From the NCBI GenBank assembly GCA_037130365.1, contig JBAXTE010000012.1, forward strand, positions 42,104-106,103: 64,000 bases of DNA, given 5' to 3'. The notes beneath the pieces were generated by a model that did no database searches, was not told the origin of the DNA, and worked only from the letters and a program-made list of their open reading frames with translations. Below, in pieces: positions 9,908 to 19,208 of this stretch. Numbering within the stretch: the stretch's first letter is position 1; each line of letters opens with the position of its first letter. Made by a program: the position numbers and the translations under genes. This DNA is from JBAXTE01 sp037130365 (GTDB lineage Bacteria > Bacteroidota > Bacteroidia > Bacteroidales > WCHB1-69).

Positions 9908-10129
9908 TTAATATTCATCCTCATGAAAGAAAAAATCTTCTTTGGTTGGATAATCTGTCCAAATATCTTCGATACTTTCATAGATTTCTCCTTCATCTTC
10001 AATCTCTCTGAGATTTTCAATCACTTCATAAGGTAATCCTGTGCGTGTTGCATAATCGATTAACTCATCTTTTGTTGCTGGCCAAGGAGCATCTTCTAGT
10101 TTTGAAGCTAATTCTAATGTCCAATACAT
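9908..10129 (-). CDS. Small acidic DUF2795-like protein
   Basis: A 73-residue, strongly acidic protein. It has the pattern WPATKDELIDYATRTGLP followed by VIENLREI, typical of the short DUF2795 proteins found next to secA in many Bacteroidota. The function is unknown. It has its own terminator upstream of secA, so it is not necessarily co-transcribed with it. Confidence 0.8.
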   Translation of the reverse strand: MYWTLELASKLEDAPWPATKDELIDYATRTGLPYEVIENLREIEDEGEIYESIEDIWTDYPTKEDFFFHEDEY

Positions 10130-10233
10130 AATTATATATTTTTTAGTTTTTCAAAAAGTGGGGCAAAGATAATATTTAAATTTCGCTTTGTCAAGTGTTT
10201 TTATTTATAAATTTAAAAAAAAATAAAATGTGT

Positions 10234-10800
10234 TTACCTTACTGCTATCCATGGGGTTTCAGGTATTCGGTTTTTAAACAAAACATATCTCGCTAAAACA
10301 AAAAGGTAATCAGAAAGTCTATTTAAATACATGATTACTAGTTCGTTAACAGGAAAGTCTACGGAAAGGTGTATTGTGATTCGTTCTGCTCGTCGACAAA
10401 CGCAACGTGCAATGTGGCAATGCGATGAAGTTGGATGCCCGCCAGGTAAAATAAACGAATGTAGTGGTGGTAGTTGATCTGTCATTATATCTATCGCGTT
10501 TTCGAGTGCAGTAATGTCATTTTTCGTTAGCATTGGCAATGTTTTATCCATCGGTGCATCTGAATCGGTAGCTAATTCTGATTCTGCAACAAATAGTTTT
10601 GATTCAATAGATAATAATTGAGCAGAAATATCTTGATCTTCGATTAAATCTCTAATTAATCCTATGTAAGAATTAAGCTCGTCGATAGTCCCATAAGCTT
10701 CAATTCTCTGATGATATTTTGGAACTCGAGCACCTCCAATGAGCCCTGTAAAACCCTTATCTCCAGTTTTGGTGTAAATTTTCCAGTCTTTGTTTTCCAT
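10234..10800 (-). CDS. ATP:cob(I)alamin adenosyltransferase, PduO type
   Basis: The 188-residue protein carries the N-terminal YTKTGDKGFTGLIGG motif, which forms the ATP-binding loop in PduO/MMAB enzymes, and the C-terminal blocks RRAERI and LNRLSDYLFVLAR. It makes adenosylcobalamin from cob(I)alamin and ATP, probably for methylmalonyl-CoA mutase. Its length is normal. Only 2 nt separate it from the ABC ATPase upstream, so the three genes 10234-12313 form one operon, although their functions look unrelated. Confidence 0.92.
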   Translation of the reverse strand: MENKDWKIYTKTGDKGFTGLIGGARVPKYHQRIEAYGTIDELNSYIGLIRDLIEDQDISAQLLSIESKLFVAESELATDSDAPMDKTLPMLTKNDITALENAIDIMTDQLPPLHSFILPGGHPTSSHCHIARCVCRRAERITIHLSVDFPVNELVIMYLNRLSDYLFVLARYVLFKNRIPETPWIAVR

Positions 10801-10802
10801 TT

Positions 10803-11522
10803 CTAGAGATTGTTATGTTTATAACTAATATAATCTAGATTTTTAAAATCCTTTTCAATTTTCCCATCTTTGAGCTTAATAATCCGGTGTGCATAACGTG
10901 CAATATCTTCTTCGTGAGTTACTAAAATAATGGTATTGCCTAATTCATGAATTTGCTCAAAAAGTCCCATGATTTCAACTGATACTTTGGAATCTAAATT
11001 TCCGGTAGGTTCATCGGCAAGAATTATAGATGGGTTATTTACTAATGCTCTAGCTACTGCAACACGTTGTCGTTGACCACCTGACAATTCATTTGGTTTG
11101 TGTTTCATCCGATCTTTAAGCCCTACTTTTAACATTACTGCTTCGGCTTTTTCTATTCGCTCTTGTTTGCTTATTCCAGCATAAACCAATGGAAGCATTA
11201 CGTTTTCTAATGAAGATAATCGTGGAAGTAAATTAAATGTTTGAAATACAAAACCAATTTCTTTGTTGCGAATTTCGGCCAAGCTATTGTCATTCAATGA
11301 GCTAACATCTTTTCCATTCAGAATATAGGTGCCACTTGTTGGCGTATCCAAACAACCTAAAATGTTCATCATGGTTGTTTTGCCTGATCCCGATTGACCC
11401 ATGATAGCAACATATTCATTTTTGTTAATATCTATGCTTACCGAATCTAGCGCTTTTACAATTTCAGATCCCATTTGGTAATATCGTTGAATGTTTTCGA
11501 TGCGGATTAATGGTGTATTCAT
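10803..11522 (-). CDS. ABC transporter ATP-binding protein, LolD/MacB type
   Basis: A 239-residue ATPase subunit. Walker A GQSGSGKT is at about 42-49, the Q-loop at VFQTFNLLPRLS, signature LSGGQ at about 146-150, Walker B IILADE at about 167-171, and an H-loop in LVTHEED. The IGFVFQTFNLLPRL and LADEPTGNLDS blocks are those of the LolD/MacB/FtsE class, which works with FtsX-like permeases in lipoprotein release or efflux. No permease is adjacent, so its partner must be encoded elsewhere. Confidence 0.9.
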   Translation of the reverse strand: MNTPLIRIENIQRYYQMGSEIVKALDSVSIDINKNEYVAIMGQSGSGKTTMMNILGCLDTPTSGTYILNGKDVSSLNDNSLAEIRNKEIGFVFQTFNLLPRLSSLENVMLPLVYAGISKQERIEKAEAVMLKVGLKDRMKHKPNELSGGQRQRVAVARALVNNPSIILADEPTGNLDSKVSVEIMGLFEQIHELGNTIILVTHEEDIARYAHRIIKLKDGKIEKDFKNLDYISYKHNNL

Positions 11523-11533
11523 TTGTATATTAA

Positions 11534-12313
11534 TTAAATGCGTATTTTAAAATGTTGTTTTGACAAGTCTTTATTAAAGAAAACAATGCCTAATGAAAAT
11601 AAATCTAAAGTCAACGTGTTTTCTTTATCTTTGATGATTGTATTCCAAGCTTGATGCATCCCTTCCGACCAATAAATATCGTCGAAAACGAGGCAACTCT
11701 GAGGTGATATGTGATTGTTTTTTAATATTTCGTAATATTTTAGTGTTGCCTCAAGCGTGTGATTCCCATCAATATACACAATGTCCCAGATTCGATTTTT
11801 TGAAGTACTCTGTTCGAAATAGGAATCAAATGTATCATTGATTACTGTTATATTTGAGCTTGATTTATCAAAATTATTTCTACTTATATCTGCAATTTCT
11901 TTACAGCCTTCAATTGTAGTTATTTTTGCGTTTGGAGCACCAATTAATAATGCTTTTGTGCTAACTCCAAGCGAAGTACCTAATTCTAAAATCTCTTTTG
12001 GTTTAAGGAATTTGCATAAATTGACTAAAAATCGAGCTTCATTGCAATTAATTGAGGAGCGTTTTGCAATATGGCGAATAGAAAGTTTTTTGTTGTGATT
12101 TTTCCCTGCACCATGTTCTTCAAAGGTTATAGTTGTATGGTTTTTTAGGAGTTTAATTTTGTATTCTTTAATTGCATTTTGCTCATTAATAGGCAATTTT
12201 TGATTTATAACTTCCTCAAAAAAAGTAAACAAAAAAGGGGAGTGGGCTCCATGTCTGTTTATAGAGCCAAACTTGTGTTGAATGTAGAATGAGAACTTTT
12301 TCAAGCAGTTCAT
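11534..12313 (-). CDS. Class I SAM-dependent methyltransferase, O-methyltransferase-like
   Basis: The 259-residue protein has a Rossmann glycine motif LELGTSLGVSTKALL (about residue 109 on), an acidic strand ITTIEGC, and VYIDGNHTLEATLKYYEIL with FDDIYWSEGM, the pattern of Methyltransf_24/O-methyltransferase enzymes. The substrate is unknown. It is the first gene of the three-gene operon with the ABC ATPase and cobalamin adenosyltransferase. A TAAATTTG promoter box lies upstream on the minus strand (12331-12338). Confidence 0.8.
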   Translation of the reverse strand: MNCLKKFSFYIQHKFGSINRHGAHSPFLFTFFEEVINQKLPINEQNAIKEYKIKLLKNHTTITFEEHGAGKNHNKKLSIRHIAKRSSINCNEARFLVNLCKFLKPKEILELGTSLGVSTKALLIGAPNAKITTIEGCKEIADISRNNFDKSSSNITVINDTFDSYFEQSTSKNRIWDIVYIDGNHTLEATLKYYEILKNNHISPQSCLVFDDIYWSEGMHQAWNTIIKDKENTLTLDLFSLGIVFFNKDLSKQHFKIRI

Positions 12314-12443
12314 ACAAGTACTTTTTTTTACAAATTTACTCTTTTTAGTTTGTGTTTGACCTATTTTTTTCCCCGAATTCTCTATTTTTAGATGTAAGCC
12401 AATAATTTGATGTTTAGCACCCGATTATTGTTGCTGAAATAAT

Positions 12444-12476
12444 AAAATGAGACCAACTTTATATTGGTCTCATTTT
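12444..12476 (-). terminator. Terminator hairpin after the response regulator gene
   Basis: A perfect 13-bp stem (12444-12456 with 12464-12476) with a 7-nt loop and T-rich sequence beyond it on the minus strand. It lies 80 nt past the response regulator stop. Confidence 0.7.
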
Positions 12477-12559
12477 GTAAAAAAAACTTGTATGATAGAT
12501 TTTATTGTGTTCCTGAAAAAAGTACTTCAAATCATTAAATTCAAAAAATCAAAGATCCA

Positions 12560-13261
12560 TTAATCGTTAACTACTAATTTAAACCCTACGCCATGCACGT
12601 TCATTAATTCAATTTCAGAATCGTGTTTTAGATATTTTCTGAGTTTTGTGATATAAACATCCATACTTCTAGCATTAAAGTAACTGTCGTCGTTCCAGAT
12701 TTTAATTAAAGCATACGAGCGATCCAAAACATCATTTTTTCGTTCACAGAGCAATTTAAGTAAATCTGCCTCTTTGGATGTGAGCTTTTGTGGTTCATTA
12801 TTAATAGTAAGTATCTGACGAGTATATTCAAACGTGTATTTTCCAATAGTAAAAATATCTTGAGCATTTTCACCCAAAAGTTCCGGATTACTTCTACGAA
12901 TAATTGCTTTCATACGGACTAACAACTCTTCCATGCTGAATGGTTTTGTAATATAGTCATCAGCACCCGATTCAAAGCCTTCAAGAACATCTTGTTGCAT
13001 TGATTTAGCAGTTGTAAAAAGAATTGGAATTTTTTTATCGTTAACGCGTATTTCTCTCGCAAGAGTGTATCCATCTTTAACAGGCATCATAATATCAAAT
13101 AAGCAAATATTAAACGTATTTTTCATAAATGCTTGATATGCTTCATCTCCATTGGTTGTGAGCACAACATCAAATCCTTTTGCTTCGAGATATGTTCTGA
13201 GCACCATGCCAAGATTTGGATCGTCTTCAGCTAATAAAACTTTTATTTTTCTATTTTCCAT
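12560..13261 (-). CDS. rprY: OmpR-family response regulator, RprY-like
   Basis: A 233-residue response regulator. The receiver domain has acidic pair Glu12-Asp13, phosphoacceptor Asp56 (CLFDIMMP) and Lys106 (YITKPF). The C-terminal winged helix (about 135-230) binds DNA. It is the closest fit to RprY, the Bacteroidota regulator paired with RprX in envelope or oxidative stress control. The symbol is given by resemblance and gene order. Only 4 nt separate it from the kinase gene upstream. Confidence 0.85.
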   Translation of the reverse strand: MENRKIKVLLAEDDPNLGMVLRTYLEAKGFDVVLTTNGDEAYQAFMKNTFNICLFDIMMPVKDGYTLAREIRVNDKKIPILFTTAKSMQQDVLEGFESGADDYITKPFSMEELLVRMKAIIRRSNPELLGENAQDIFTIGKYTFEYTRQILTINNEPQKLTSKEADLLKLLCERKNDVLDRSYALIKIWNDDSYFNARSMDVYITKLRKYLKHDSEIELMNVHGVGFKLVVND

Positions 13262-13265
13262 ATAT

Positions 13266-14849
13266 TTATTTTTTTAAAGGAAGATAAATTTTGAATGTAC
13301 TCCCTTTCTTTAACTCACTTTCTACAGTAATATTGCCTCCATGAATTTCAACAATAACTTTTACGTAACTCAATCCTAATCCAAACCCCTTAACATCGTG
13401 ACGATTACCCGTTGGAACTCGATATAGCTTTTCGAAAATCTTCTTTTGGTTAGACCGGCTAATCCCTATTCCATTGTCTTTAATTTGTATAACAATTCCT
13501 AAGTCGTTTTTGTTTTGGGTGACCAACTCAATCTTTGGTTTATTTGGAGTGTATTTATTCGCATTATCCAATAAATTATAAATCACATTGGTTAAATGTA
13601 CCTTATCTCCAAATACGATGCTTTTAGTTGCATTAAGTTTGGTTTCAATAGTGCCATTGCGTGATTCAAAAACAATACTCATGCTTTTTAGAACATCTTC
13701 TATAACGCGATGAATATCAACATCTTCCTGCTTAACTTTTAATAACACTTTGTCTAAAACCGCAGTTTGAAGAATTTTCTCAGCCATTTTCCCCAATCGC
13801 TTGTTTTCTTCACTGATAATGCCAATATAATTGTGCATAAGCAAAGTGCTTTGACTAATATCGTTGTCGTTTAAGGCCTCGCAAGCAAGAGATATCGTAG
13901 AAATAGGAGTTTTAAATTCATGCGTCATATTGTTGATAAAATCATTCTTTATATCCGATAACTTTTTTTGTCGAATAATTGTCGAAATGTTGAAAATGAA
14001 AATGGCAATAATTACTAAAATCAATATTCCTGAAAGCAATAGCATTGCCCACATTTGAGATAATATAAATTGGGTTTCACGAGGAAAATAAATCAATAAG
14101 TATGATGGTGACGAAAAAATATCACCAGGAAATAAATTAAAGACAAGGCCATCATTGAGTAATTCGTTGTGATATTTACCCGTTTTTTCTAGACAAAGTT
14201 TTTCTGTGGTTCCCGAAATTACGCCAAATTCGTATGGAGTATTTATGTGTTGATTCCGAAATTCATCTTTAATTAATGAATCCAAAAGATTCTTATCTAA
14301 TCGCTCTTCAATTGGTTTTTTGTTGTTCTCGTTTATCAAACTTTCAATCACTTGTCCTAAAATCGAACTTCGATTGTATTGATTTTTTAATGAATCGTCG
14401 TCGTAATTTGTGCTATTATTTAAGGATCTTGCTCCTATTTCATTGTATGTTAGAGTTGTATCATTATTGGCTTCGTTTTTTTTAGCAGATTGACCAGATT
14501 TTTTCTTGAAAAACTCAACCGTAATTTCTCCATGAGAGTCATAGGTTGAATCATTGATTCCTTTTCTGGACTTTTCGCTCTCTTTTTCTAGTTTTTTGAC
14601 AATTTGTTTGTTAAGCGAATCTATCAGTAGTAGCGGAGAGGCACCATATTTTGGATTTTTGATCTGACGGGCAAGTTCAATCTTTTCTAACTTATACACT
14701 ACATTAGAAACTGCCTGATTTATACTGCTTAAAAAATTTGCCTCGCGGACCTTAATCGCATTCTCTATCCAATAAATTTGAAGTCCTACCAGTACGATAA
14801 GAGATAGACTCATGATGAGAATAGTAAATAAAATGCGCTTATTGTTCAT
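13266..14849 (-). CDS. rprX: Sensor histidine kinase, RprX-like
   Basis: A membrane histidine kinase. The start is set at ATG 14849 (MNNKRILFTILIM...), because the longer frame adds a hydrophilic leader before the first membrane segment. It has one membrane segment at about 5-25, a periplasmic sensor region to about 265, a second membrane segment at about 265-290, the H-box MTHEFKTPIS near residue 310, and ATPase N, G1 and G2 boxes (NLLDNANKYTP, KDNGIGIS, GFGLGLSYV). It is paired with the downstream response regulator. Confidence 0.88.
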   Translation of the reverse strand: MNNKRILFTILIMSLSLIVLVGLQIYWIENAIKVREANFLSSINQAVSNVVYKLEKIELARQIKNPKYGASPLLLIDSLNKQIVKKLEKESEKSRKGINDSTYDSHGEITVEFFKKKSGQSAKKNEANNDTTLTYNEIGARSLNNSTNYDDDSLKNQYNRSSILGQVIESLINENNKKPIEERLDKNLLDSLIKDEFRNQHINTPYEFGVISGTTEKLCLEKTGKYHNELLNDGLVFNLFPGDIFSSPSYLLIYFPRETQFILSQMWAMLLLSGILILVIIAIFIFNISTIIRQKKLSDIKNDFINNMTHEFKTPISTISLACEALNDNDISQSTLLMHNYIGIISEENKRLGKMAEKILQTAVLDKVLLKVKQEDVDIHRVIEDVLKSMSIVFESRNGTIETKLNATKSIVFGDKVHLTNVIYNLLDNANKYTPNKPKIELVTQNKNDLGIVIQIKDNGIGISRSNQKKIFEKLYRVPTGNRHDVKGFGLGLSYVKVIVEIHGGNITVESELKKGSTFKIYLPLKK

Positions 14850-14929
14850 ATTCAATGCAAATGTAATCTCTTTATAGATAAGATGATTCGTGTTTAACAA
14901 CTTTTAATAACAAGTCTGGAACAAAACAA

Positions 14930-14963
14930 AAGAGTTGATAGGTTTGATTTCCTATCAACTCTT
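14930..14963 (-). terminator. Terminator of the ECF sigma operon
   Basis: A perfect 13-bp stem (14930-14942 with 14951-14963) with an 8-nt loop is followed on the minus strand by TTTTGTTTT. It lies 21 nt after the Spy-like gene. Confidence 0.85.
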
Positions 14964-14984
14964 GAATTATTCATAAATCGCCTT

Positions 14985-15479
14985 TTATCGATTATTCTCC
15001 ATTCGTTCTTTTTTCTTCTCTCTGGCTTTTTTTACAAGCTCCTTTTTAAATTGGTTTTCTGCTTGTTTGAGCTTTGCTACTTTTTGGATTGAGATGGCGG
15101 TTTGAAATTTTACCACAAACTCTTTTTCTAAATCAAGAAGCGATTGTTTTACCGAAAATTCGGCTTTAATCAAATCACCAGCTTCTTCTTTTGTTAGCTC
15201 TTCTGCTGATTTATCTTTTAATGATTTTACAGATTTCATAGCATTTTTGCGAACATCTTTTTGTTTTTGAACATAATCTTTGTAAATAGGCCAGAATTTA
15301 TCAGATTCTTCTTGTGATAATTTCAATGTGCTATTATAAAAAGTAATTCGCTCGGCTTCAATTTCTGCTTTTTTCTGTTGAATCCTTTCTTTTACTCTCC
15401 CTTGTCCATAGGTTGAAAAGGTTGTAGATAAACCAATTATGAACAATAATACTGCAATTTTGCTTGTTAATGCTTTCAT
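14985..15479 (-). CDS. Spy/CpxP-like periplasmic protein of an ECF sigma operon
   Basis: The 164-residue protein starts with a signal peptide (MKALTSKIAVLLFIIGLSTTFSTYGQ) and continues as a highly charged, helical chain with LSQEESDKFWPIYKDYVQKQ, a pattern seen in Bacteroidota proteins often named 'sensor of ECF-type sigma factor'. By analogy with Spy/CpxP it may be a periplasmic chaperone or stress sensor. It is the last gene of a three-gene operon with the sigma factor and a putative anti-sigma protein. Confidence 0.7.
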   Translation of the reverse strand: MKALTSKIAVLLFIIGLSTTFSTYGQGRVKERIQQKKAEIEAERITFYNSTLKLSQEESDKFWPIYKDYVQKQKDVRKNAMKSVKSLKDKSAEELTKEEAGDLIKAEFSVKQSLLDLEKEFVVKFQTAISIQKVAKLKQAENQFKKELVKKAREKKKERMENNR

Positions 15480-15500
15480 ATATTTATATTTTTTAAGTTT

Positions 15501-15971
15501 TTAAATTTCTAAACTTGAAACTAATTCCACAAACTCTTCATCGCTAAGATCCATGTCTTCAGTTACTTCAATAATGGCGTTATCAATAGATTCTTGAGTC
15601 TCAACTTGCGTGTTCGCAATTTTCGGATTATCAATAACCTTATCCATACTATCCATATTCTGGACTTGATTATTGGTCTTGGAATTTGTCATCAATGCAA
15701 TTTCGCTTGTTTTTGTACTATCGATGTTTTTTGACTCTAGCTTTTGATAAATGGCAACCGAAAAACCAATTAGAAGAACTATTGATGCTGCAGCAACATA
15801 ATTCCAAATCTTAAGTGAATGATTTCTTGTACCTGTTTTTGGTTGAAAAATTTCAGATTCTACGTTCTTTTTCAACATTTCAAAATAGTAATCAGGAACG
15901 ACAAATCCGTGTTTTGAAAAGTCTTCACTTTCGGATTTTTTCATTTCTTGGTTATTGTCTTTTGTTGTCAT
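15501..15971 (-). CDS. Putative membrane anti-sigma factor
   Basis: A 156-residue protein not recognised by sequence. A cytoplasmic N-terminal ~50 residues (VPDYYFEMLKKNVESEIF) is followed by one membrane segment (WNYVAAASIVLLIGFSVAIY, about 51-70) and an acidic extracytoplasmic tail ending SDEEFVELVSSLEI. This topology, and its place between an ECF sigma gene and a periplasmic protein gene, suggests an anti-sigma factor. No zinc-binding anti-sigma motif (HxxxCxxC) is present. Confidence 0.55.
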   Translation of the reverse strand: MTTKDNNQEMKKSESEDFSKHGFVVPDYYFEMLKKNVESEIFQPKTGTRNHSLKIWNYVAAASIVLLIGFSVAIYQKLESKNIDSTKTSEIALMTNSKTNNQVQNMDSMDKVIDNPKIANTQVETQESIDNAIIEVTEDMDLSDEEFVELVSSLEI

Positions 15972-16035
15972 TTCTTTTAATTATTATTGTTTTTTCAAGC
16001 TCGATGTTTGTTGGACGTATTTAAATTCAAATGGT

Positions 16036-16572
16036 TTAAATCTTAACTAAATATTGTTCAACTTTGTTGGAAGCGTGGAAATATGAGGCTTTTAATGCTC
16101 CTACAGATGTTCCTAATATTTCGGACATTTCTTCATAAGGCATATTGTCGTAATATCTTAAATGAAAAACTTGTCGTTGTTTGGGTGGTAATATCAACAA
16201 TGCTTTTTGTAAATTCCGCTCAATTTCCGAACCGTTAAAAACTGTAGAATCCGAAAGTTTGTCGATTAACACATCTTCATAATCATGAAATGAGAAAGTG
16301 GCTTTTAGCTTTTTTGAACGGATAAAATTCAAGGTCTCATTCACTGTTATTCTAAAAATCCATGAAGATAATTTAGATTCTCCTTTAAATGATTGAAATC
16401 CATTCCAAATTTTTATAAAAACATTTTGAGTAATATCATCAGCATCGCTATGATCAATTACCATCCGTCGGGCATGCCAATACACTTTTTTGTGATAGCG
16501 ATGAAATAGCAGATTAAAAGAAGCTGTTGGCTCTTTAGTGAGTAACTCCAGAATGTCTTGATCGTCGTGCAT
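16036..16572 (-). CDS. ECF-family RNA polymerase sigma factor
   Basis: The 178-residue protein has sigma region 2 (SDADDITQNVFIKIW, about 42-56) and region 4 (LPPKQRQVFHLRYYDNMPYEEMSEILG, about 128-155), and no region 1 or 3, as in ECF sigma factors. It directs RNA polymerase to a small stress or envelope regulon. It is the first gene of an operon with the anti-sigma-like and Spy-like genes. No TAnnTTTG box is seen upstream, which fits autoregulation from an ECF promoter. Confidence 0.92.
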   Translation of the reverse strand: MHDDQDILELLTKEPTASFNLLFHRYHKKVYWHARRMVIDHSDADDITQNVFIKIWNGFQSFKGESKLSSWIFRITVNETLNFIRSKKLKATFSFHDYEDVLIDKLSDSTVFNGSEIERNLQKALLILPPKQRQVFHLRYYDNMPYEEMSEILGTSVGALKASYFHASNKVEQYLVKI

Positions 16573-16707
16573 AATTCCATGTTATTACTTTGGCGAAAAG
16601 ATTGGATAATTTACTTTATCAAGCCAATCTTCTTAATGTCAGATATTTTAGCAACCGTCAATAAAACTAGAAACTTGGCATAAGTATTTGATTTCGAGGC
16701 ATCTGAA

Positions 16708-16755
16708 GGATTAAAATACAGGAGTTTACTCTGGTAAATAACTGAATTTTAATCC
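16708..16755. other. Hairpin between the transketolase operon and the sigma gene
   Basis: A perfect 10-bp inverted repeat GGATTAAAAT/ATTTTAATCC encloses 28 nt. It lies past the end of the transketolase operon and upstream of the sigma gene, so it may be a factor-dependent terminator. There is no T-run, so the role is uncertain. Confidence 0.35.
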
Positions 16756-16795
16756 AAGGATAACGAAGAAATCTGATATTTAAGACAGATTCTAT

Positions 16796-17749
16796 TTACT
16801 TTCGAATGATAACTTTCTTAACTGCATCAATAATATGTGGAGTATCCAATCCGAATTTTGACATCAACTGCGATGGAGTACCACTTTCGCCAAATTTATC
16901 ATTCACAGCTACCATTTCCAAAGGTGTTGGTACGTTAAGCGCTAATAATTGAGCAATTGTATCTCCAAGTCCGCCATTCATCATGTGTTCTTCAGCAGTT
17001 ACTACACATTTTGTTTTTGCAACCGAGGTTAAGACAGCGGTCGCATCTAAAGGTTTAATGGTATGAATATTTATTACTTCTGCCGAAATATTTTGTTTTT
17101 CTAATTCATACGCAGCTTCCAATGCATGCCAAACCAAATGACCAGTAGCAATGATAGTTACATCAGTTCCTTCGTTCATTAAAATTGCTTTTCCAATTTC
17201 AAATTTTTGATCTGCAGGAGTGAAATTAGGAACTACCGGACGACCAAATCTTAAATATACTGGACCTTCATAAGCTGCAACCGCTATTGTTGCGGCTTTA
17301 GTTTGATTGTAATCGCAAGGATTAATTACCACCATGTTGGGAAGCATTTTCATCAACCCAATATCTTCCATTATTTGATGTGTGGCTCCGTCTTCTCCAA
17401 GACTAATTCCTGCATGTGAAGCCGCAATTTTTACATTTTTATTCGAATATGCCACTGACTGACGTACTTGATCGTACACTCTTCCCGACGAAAAAGCAGC
17501 AAATGTTCCAGTAAATGGAATTTTCCCTGAAGTTGCTAGCCCTGCTGCCATGCCAATCATATTTGCTTCAGCAATACCTGTTTGGATAAACCGTTCAGGA
17601 AATTCTTTTATAAACTCTTCCATTTTCAACGAGCCTATCAAATCGGCACATAATGCCACAACATTTGGATTTTGTTTGCCAGCTTCTAACAATCCAGCGC
17701 CAAAACCCGAACGAGTATCTTTATTGTCTATACAAATTGGTTTTTCCAT
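16796..17749 (-). CDS. Transketolase, C-terminal subunit
   Basis: The 317-residue protein carries the pyrimidine-binding and C-terminal domains of transketolase: GAGLLEAGKQNPNVVALCAD, the catalytic-glutamate region FIQTGIAEANMIGMAAGLA, and GEDGATHQIMEDIGLM. With the N-terminal subunit it would transfer two-carbon units in the non-oxidative pentose phosphate pathway using thiamine diphosphate. The gene starts 8 nt after the VWA gene stop, so the two are certainly co-transcribed. The N-terminal subunit lies on the other side of that gene. Confidence 0.93.
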   Translation of the reverse strand: MEKPICIDNKDTRSGFGAGLLEAGKQNPNVVALCADLIGSLKMEEFIKEFPERFIQTGIAEANMIGMAAGLATSGKIPFTGTFAAFSSGRVYDQVRQSVAYSNKNVKIAASHAGISLGEDGATHQIMEDIGLMKMLPNMVVINPCDYNQTKAATIAVAAYEGPVYLRFGRPVVPNFTPADQKFEIGKAILMNEGTDVTIIATGHLVWHALEAAYELEKQNISAEVINIHTIKPLDATAVLTSVAKTKCVVTAEEHMMNGGLGDTIAQLLALNVPTPLEMVAVNDKFGESGTPSQLMSKFGLDTPHIIDAVKKVIIRK

Positions 17750-17756
17750 TTTACTT

Positions 17757-19181
17757 TTATTTTATCGGGTCTAGTAAATTAATTACAGTTTTAATTGATG
17801 ATTTTATTTCAAAATTAACCTCCTTCGAATCAACCGTTTGATTTGAATATCGAGATCTGAAAATGATTTTATAAGATCCTGGTTGAAGTAGTACATTTTC
17901 CTTTTTTGTGTTTGTACTTAAATTATAAATCCACTCCATTTTGTTGTCGCGAATTACAAAAAGACTTCCGTTTCCTTCCGTTCCTTTGTTTATTTCAGCC
18001 ACTCCTGGTGCTGGAACATCCACTGTAACAGTGTGATTTTGTTTTACTTCAATATTTTTGATTTGCAAACGTGGCAAACAAATAACTTCCGCATCGTATT
18101 TTCCTACAATATATTTATCTGGTGTGTCGAAATATTGGGTGTTGATTGGGGGGATTTGACCTGCTTTTTTAATCAAAACTGGAATACTTCGATATTGAGT
18201 GTTTTTGTCTGTCACTTTAAAAATCATATTTCCTTGAGGCGCACTCACCGGAATTATCGTGTGTTTTCCAATATTCATCGATATGGTATCAGACCAAACT
18301 GGAGGAATAGTGTGAACTTTTACCTTATAAGTAGGAATAGGGTCGATGTACAAAGTGTCTGGATATCCATGTGTGTTCATGGTGTGTTCAAAATTGTATT
18401 TTACTTCACCAGAAATAGCATCATAAAAAGTCATTGAACTATTTGTCTCTGTGGGTTTTGAAGCCTCATCCAATATGTTTACTTGGCAAGATGTTGTGTT
18501 TAGCGCTTGCGAAATTACTACATTCAATATGTTGCTAAATTCTTCTTCACTTGTAGCATCGTAATATGTTCCAACACAATTAAAAGCCTCTTTAAAATTT
18601 GCACCAATGCCAATAATAAATGGCTTTAAGATGATTCCTTTTTTTTGTAATTCTATGGATATTTTACATGGATCTCCACTGCATTCTTCGATTCCGTCAG
18701 TAATTAATATTACAATATTTCGACAGTTTTTGCATGGAGGAAAATCGTTCGCACACTGTAAAAGCGACATCGCTATGGGTGTAGTTCCTTTGGGATACAA
18801 AAGTTTTAGCCGATGTTTGATTTTTGGGATATTATTGTAAGCAAATGGAATTTCAAGTCTAGAATCGTCGCAATCTTGAGGTGGAAAGTTCTTTTGATGT
18901 CCATAAACTCTCAAACCTAATTGTAATTCGGGAAACGATTGCAAGCTGTCGAGAAGATTAGATAAAATACGCTGTGCAATGGCAATTTTAGTATCACTTT
19001 GCCAACGAGTCCACATACTTTTTGATGCATCAAAAATGAACAATATTCGAGTGAGATGACCGTCTTTTGCCGTAATGGTTGTGTCGGTGTTGGAAGTAGT
19101 TTTAGTGATTGTTTGCGCAGAAATTCCAAATTCGAAAACGAATAGAAAAGTCAATATCAATAGAACATTCCTTTTTTTCAT
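17757..19181 (-). CDS. Secreted von Willebrand factor A protein between the transketolase halves
   Basis: The 474-residue protein has a signal peptide (MKKRNVLLILTFLFVFEFGISAQ), then a VWA domain (about 43-235) with MIDAS motif DASKS near 51-55, a TTPIAMSL block carrying the MIDAS threonine and ITDGIEEC. A C-terminal ~240 residues of beta-rich, PEGA- or Ig-like repeats follows. Cysteines at CDD, CANDFPPCKNC and CSGDPC suggest disulfides in the periplasm. The function is unknown. It lies within a transketolase operon, 27 nt after the N-terminal subunit gene and 7 nt before the C-terminal one, with no evident metabolic link. Confidence 0.75.
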   Translation of the reverse strand: MKKRNVLLILTFLFVFEFGISAQTITKTTSNTDTTITAKDGHLTRILFIFDASKSMWTRWQSDTKIAIAQRILSNLLDSLQSFPELQLGLRVYGHQKNFPPQDCDDSRLEIPFAYNNIPKIKHRLKLLYPKGTTPIAMSLLQCANDFPPCKNCRNIVILITDGIEECSGDPCKISIELQKKGIILKPFIIGIGANFKEAFNCVGTYYDATSEEEFSNILNVVISQALNTTSCQVNILDEASKPTETNSSMTFYDAISGEVKYNFEHTMNTHGYPDTLYIDPIPTYKVKVHTIPPVWSDTISMNIGKHTIIPVSAPQGNMIFKVTDKNTQYRSIPVLIKKAGQIPPINTQYFDTPDKYIVGKYDAEVICLPRLQIKNIEVKQNHTVTVDVPAPGVAEINKGTEGNGSLFVIRDNKMEWIYNLSTNTKKENVLLQPGSYKIIFRSRYSNQTVDSKEVNFEIKSSIKTVINLLDPIK

Positions 19182-19208
19182 GACACAAAATGAAGTTAAT
19201 AATAAAAA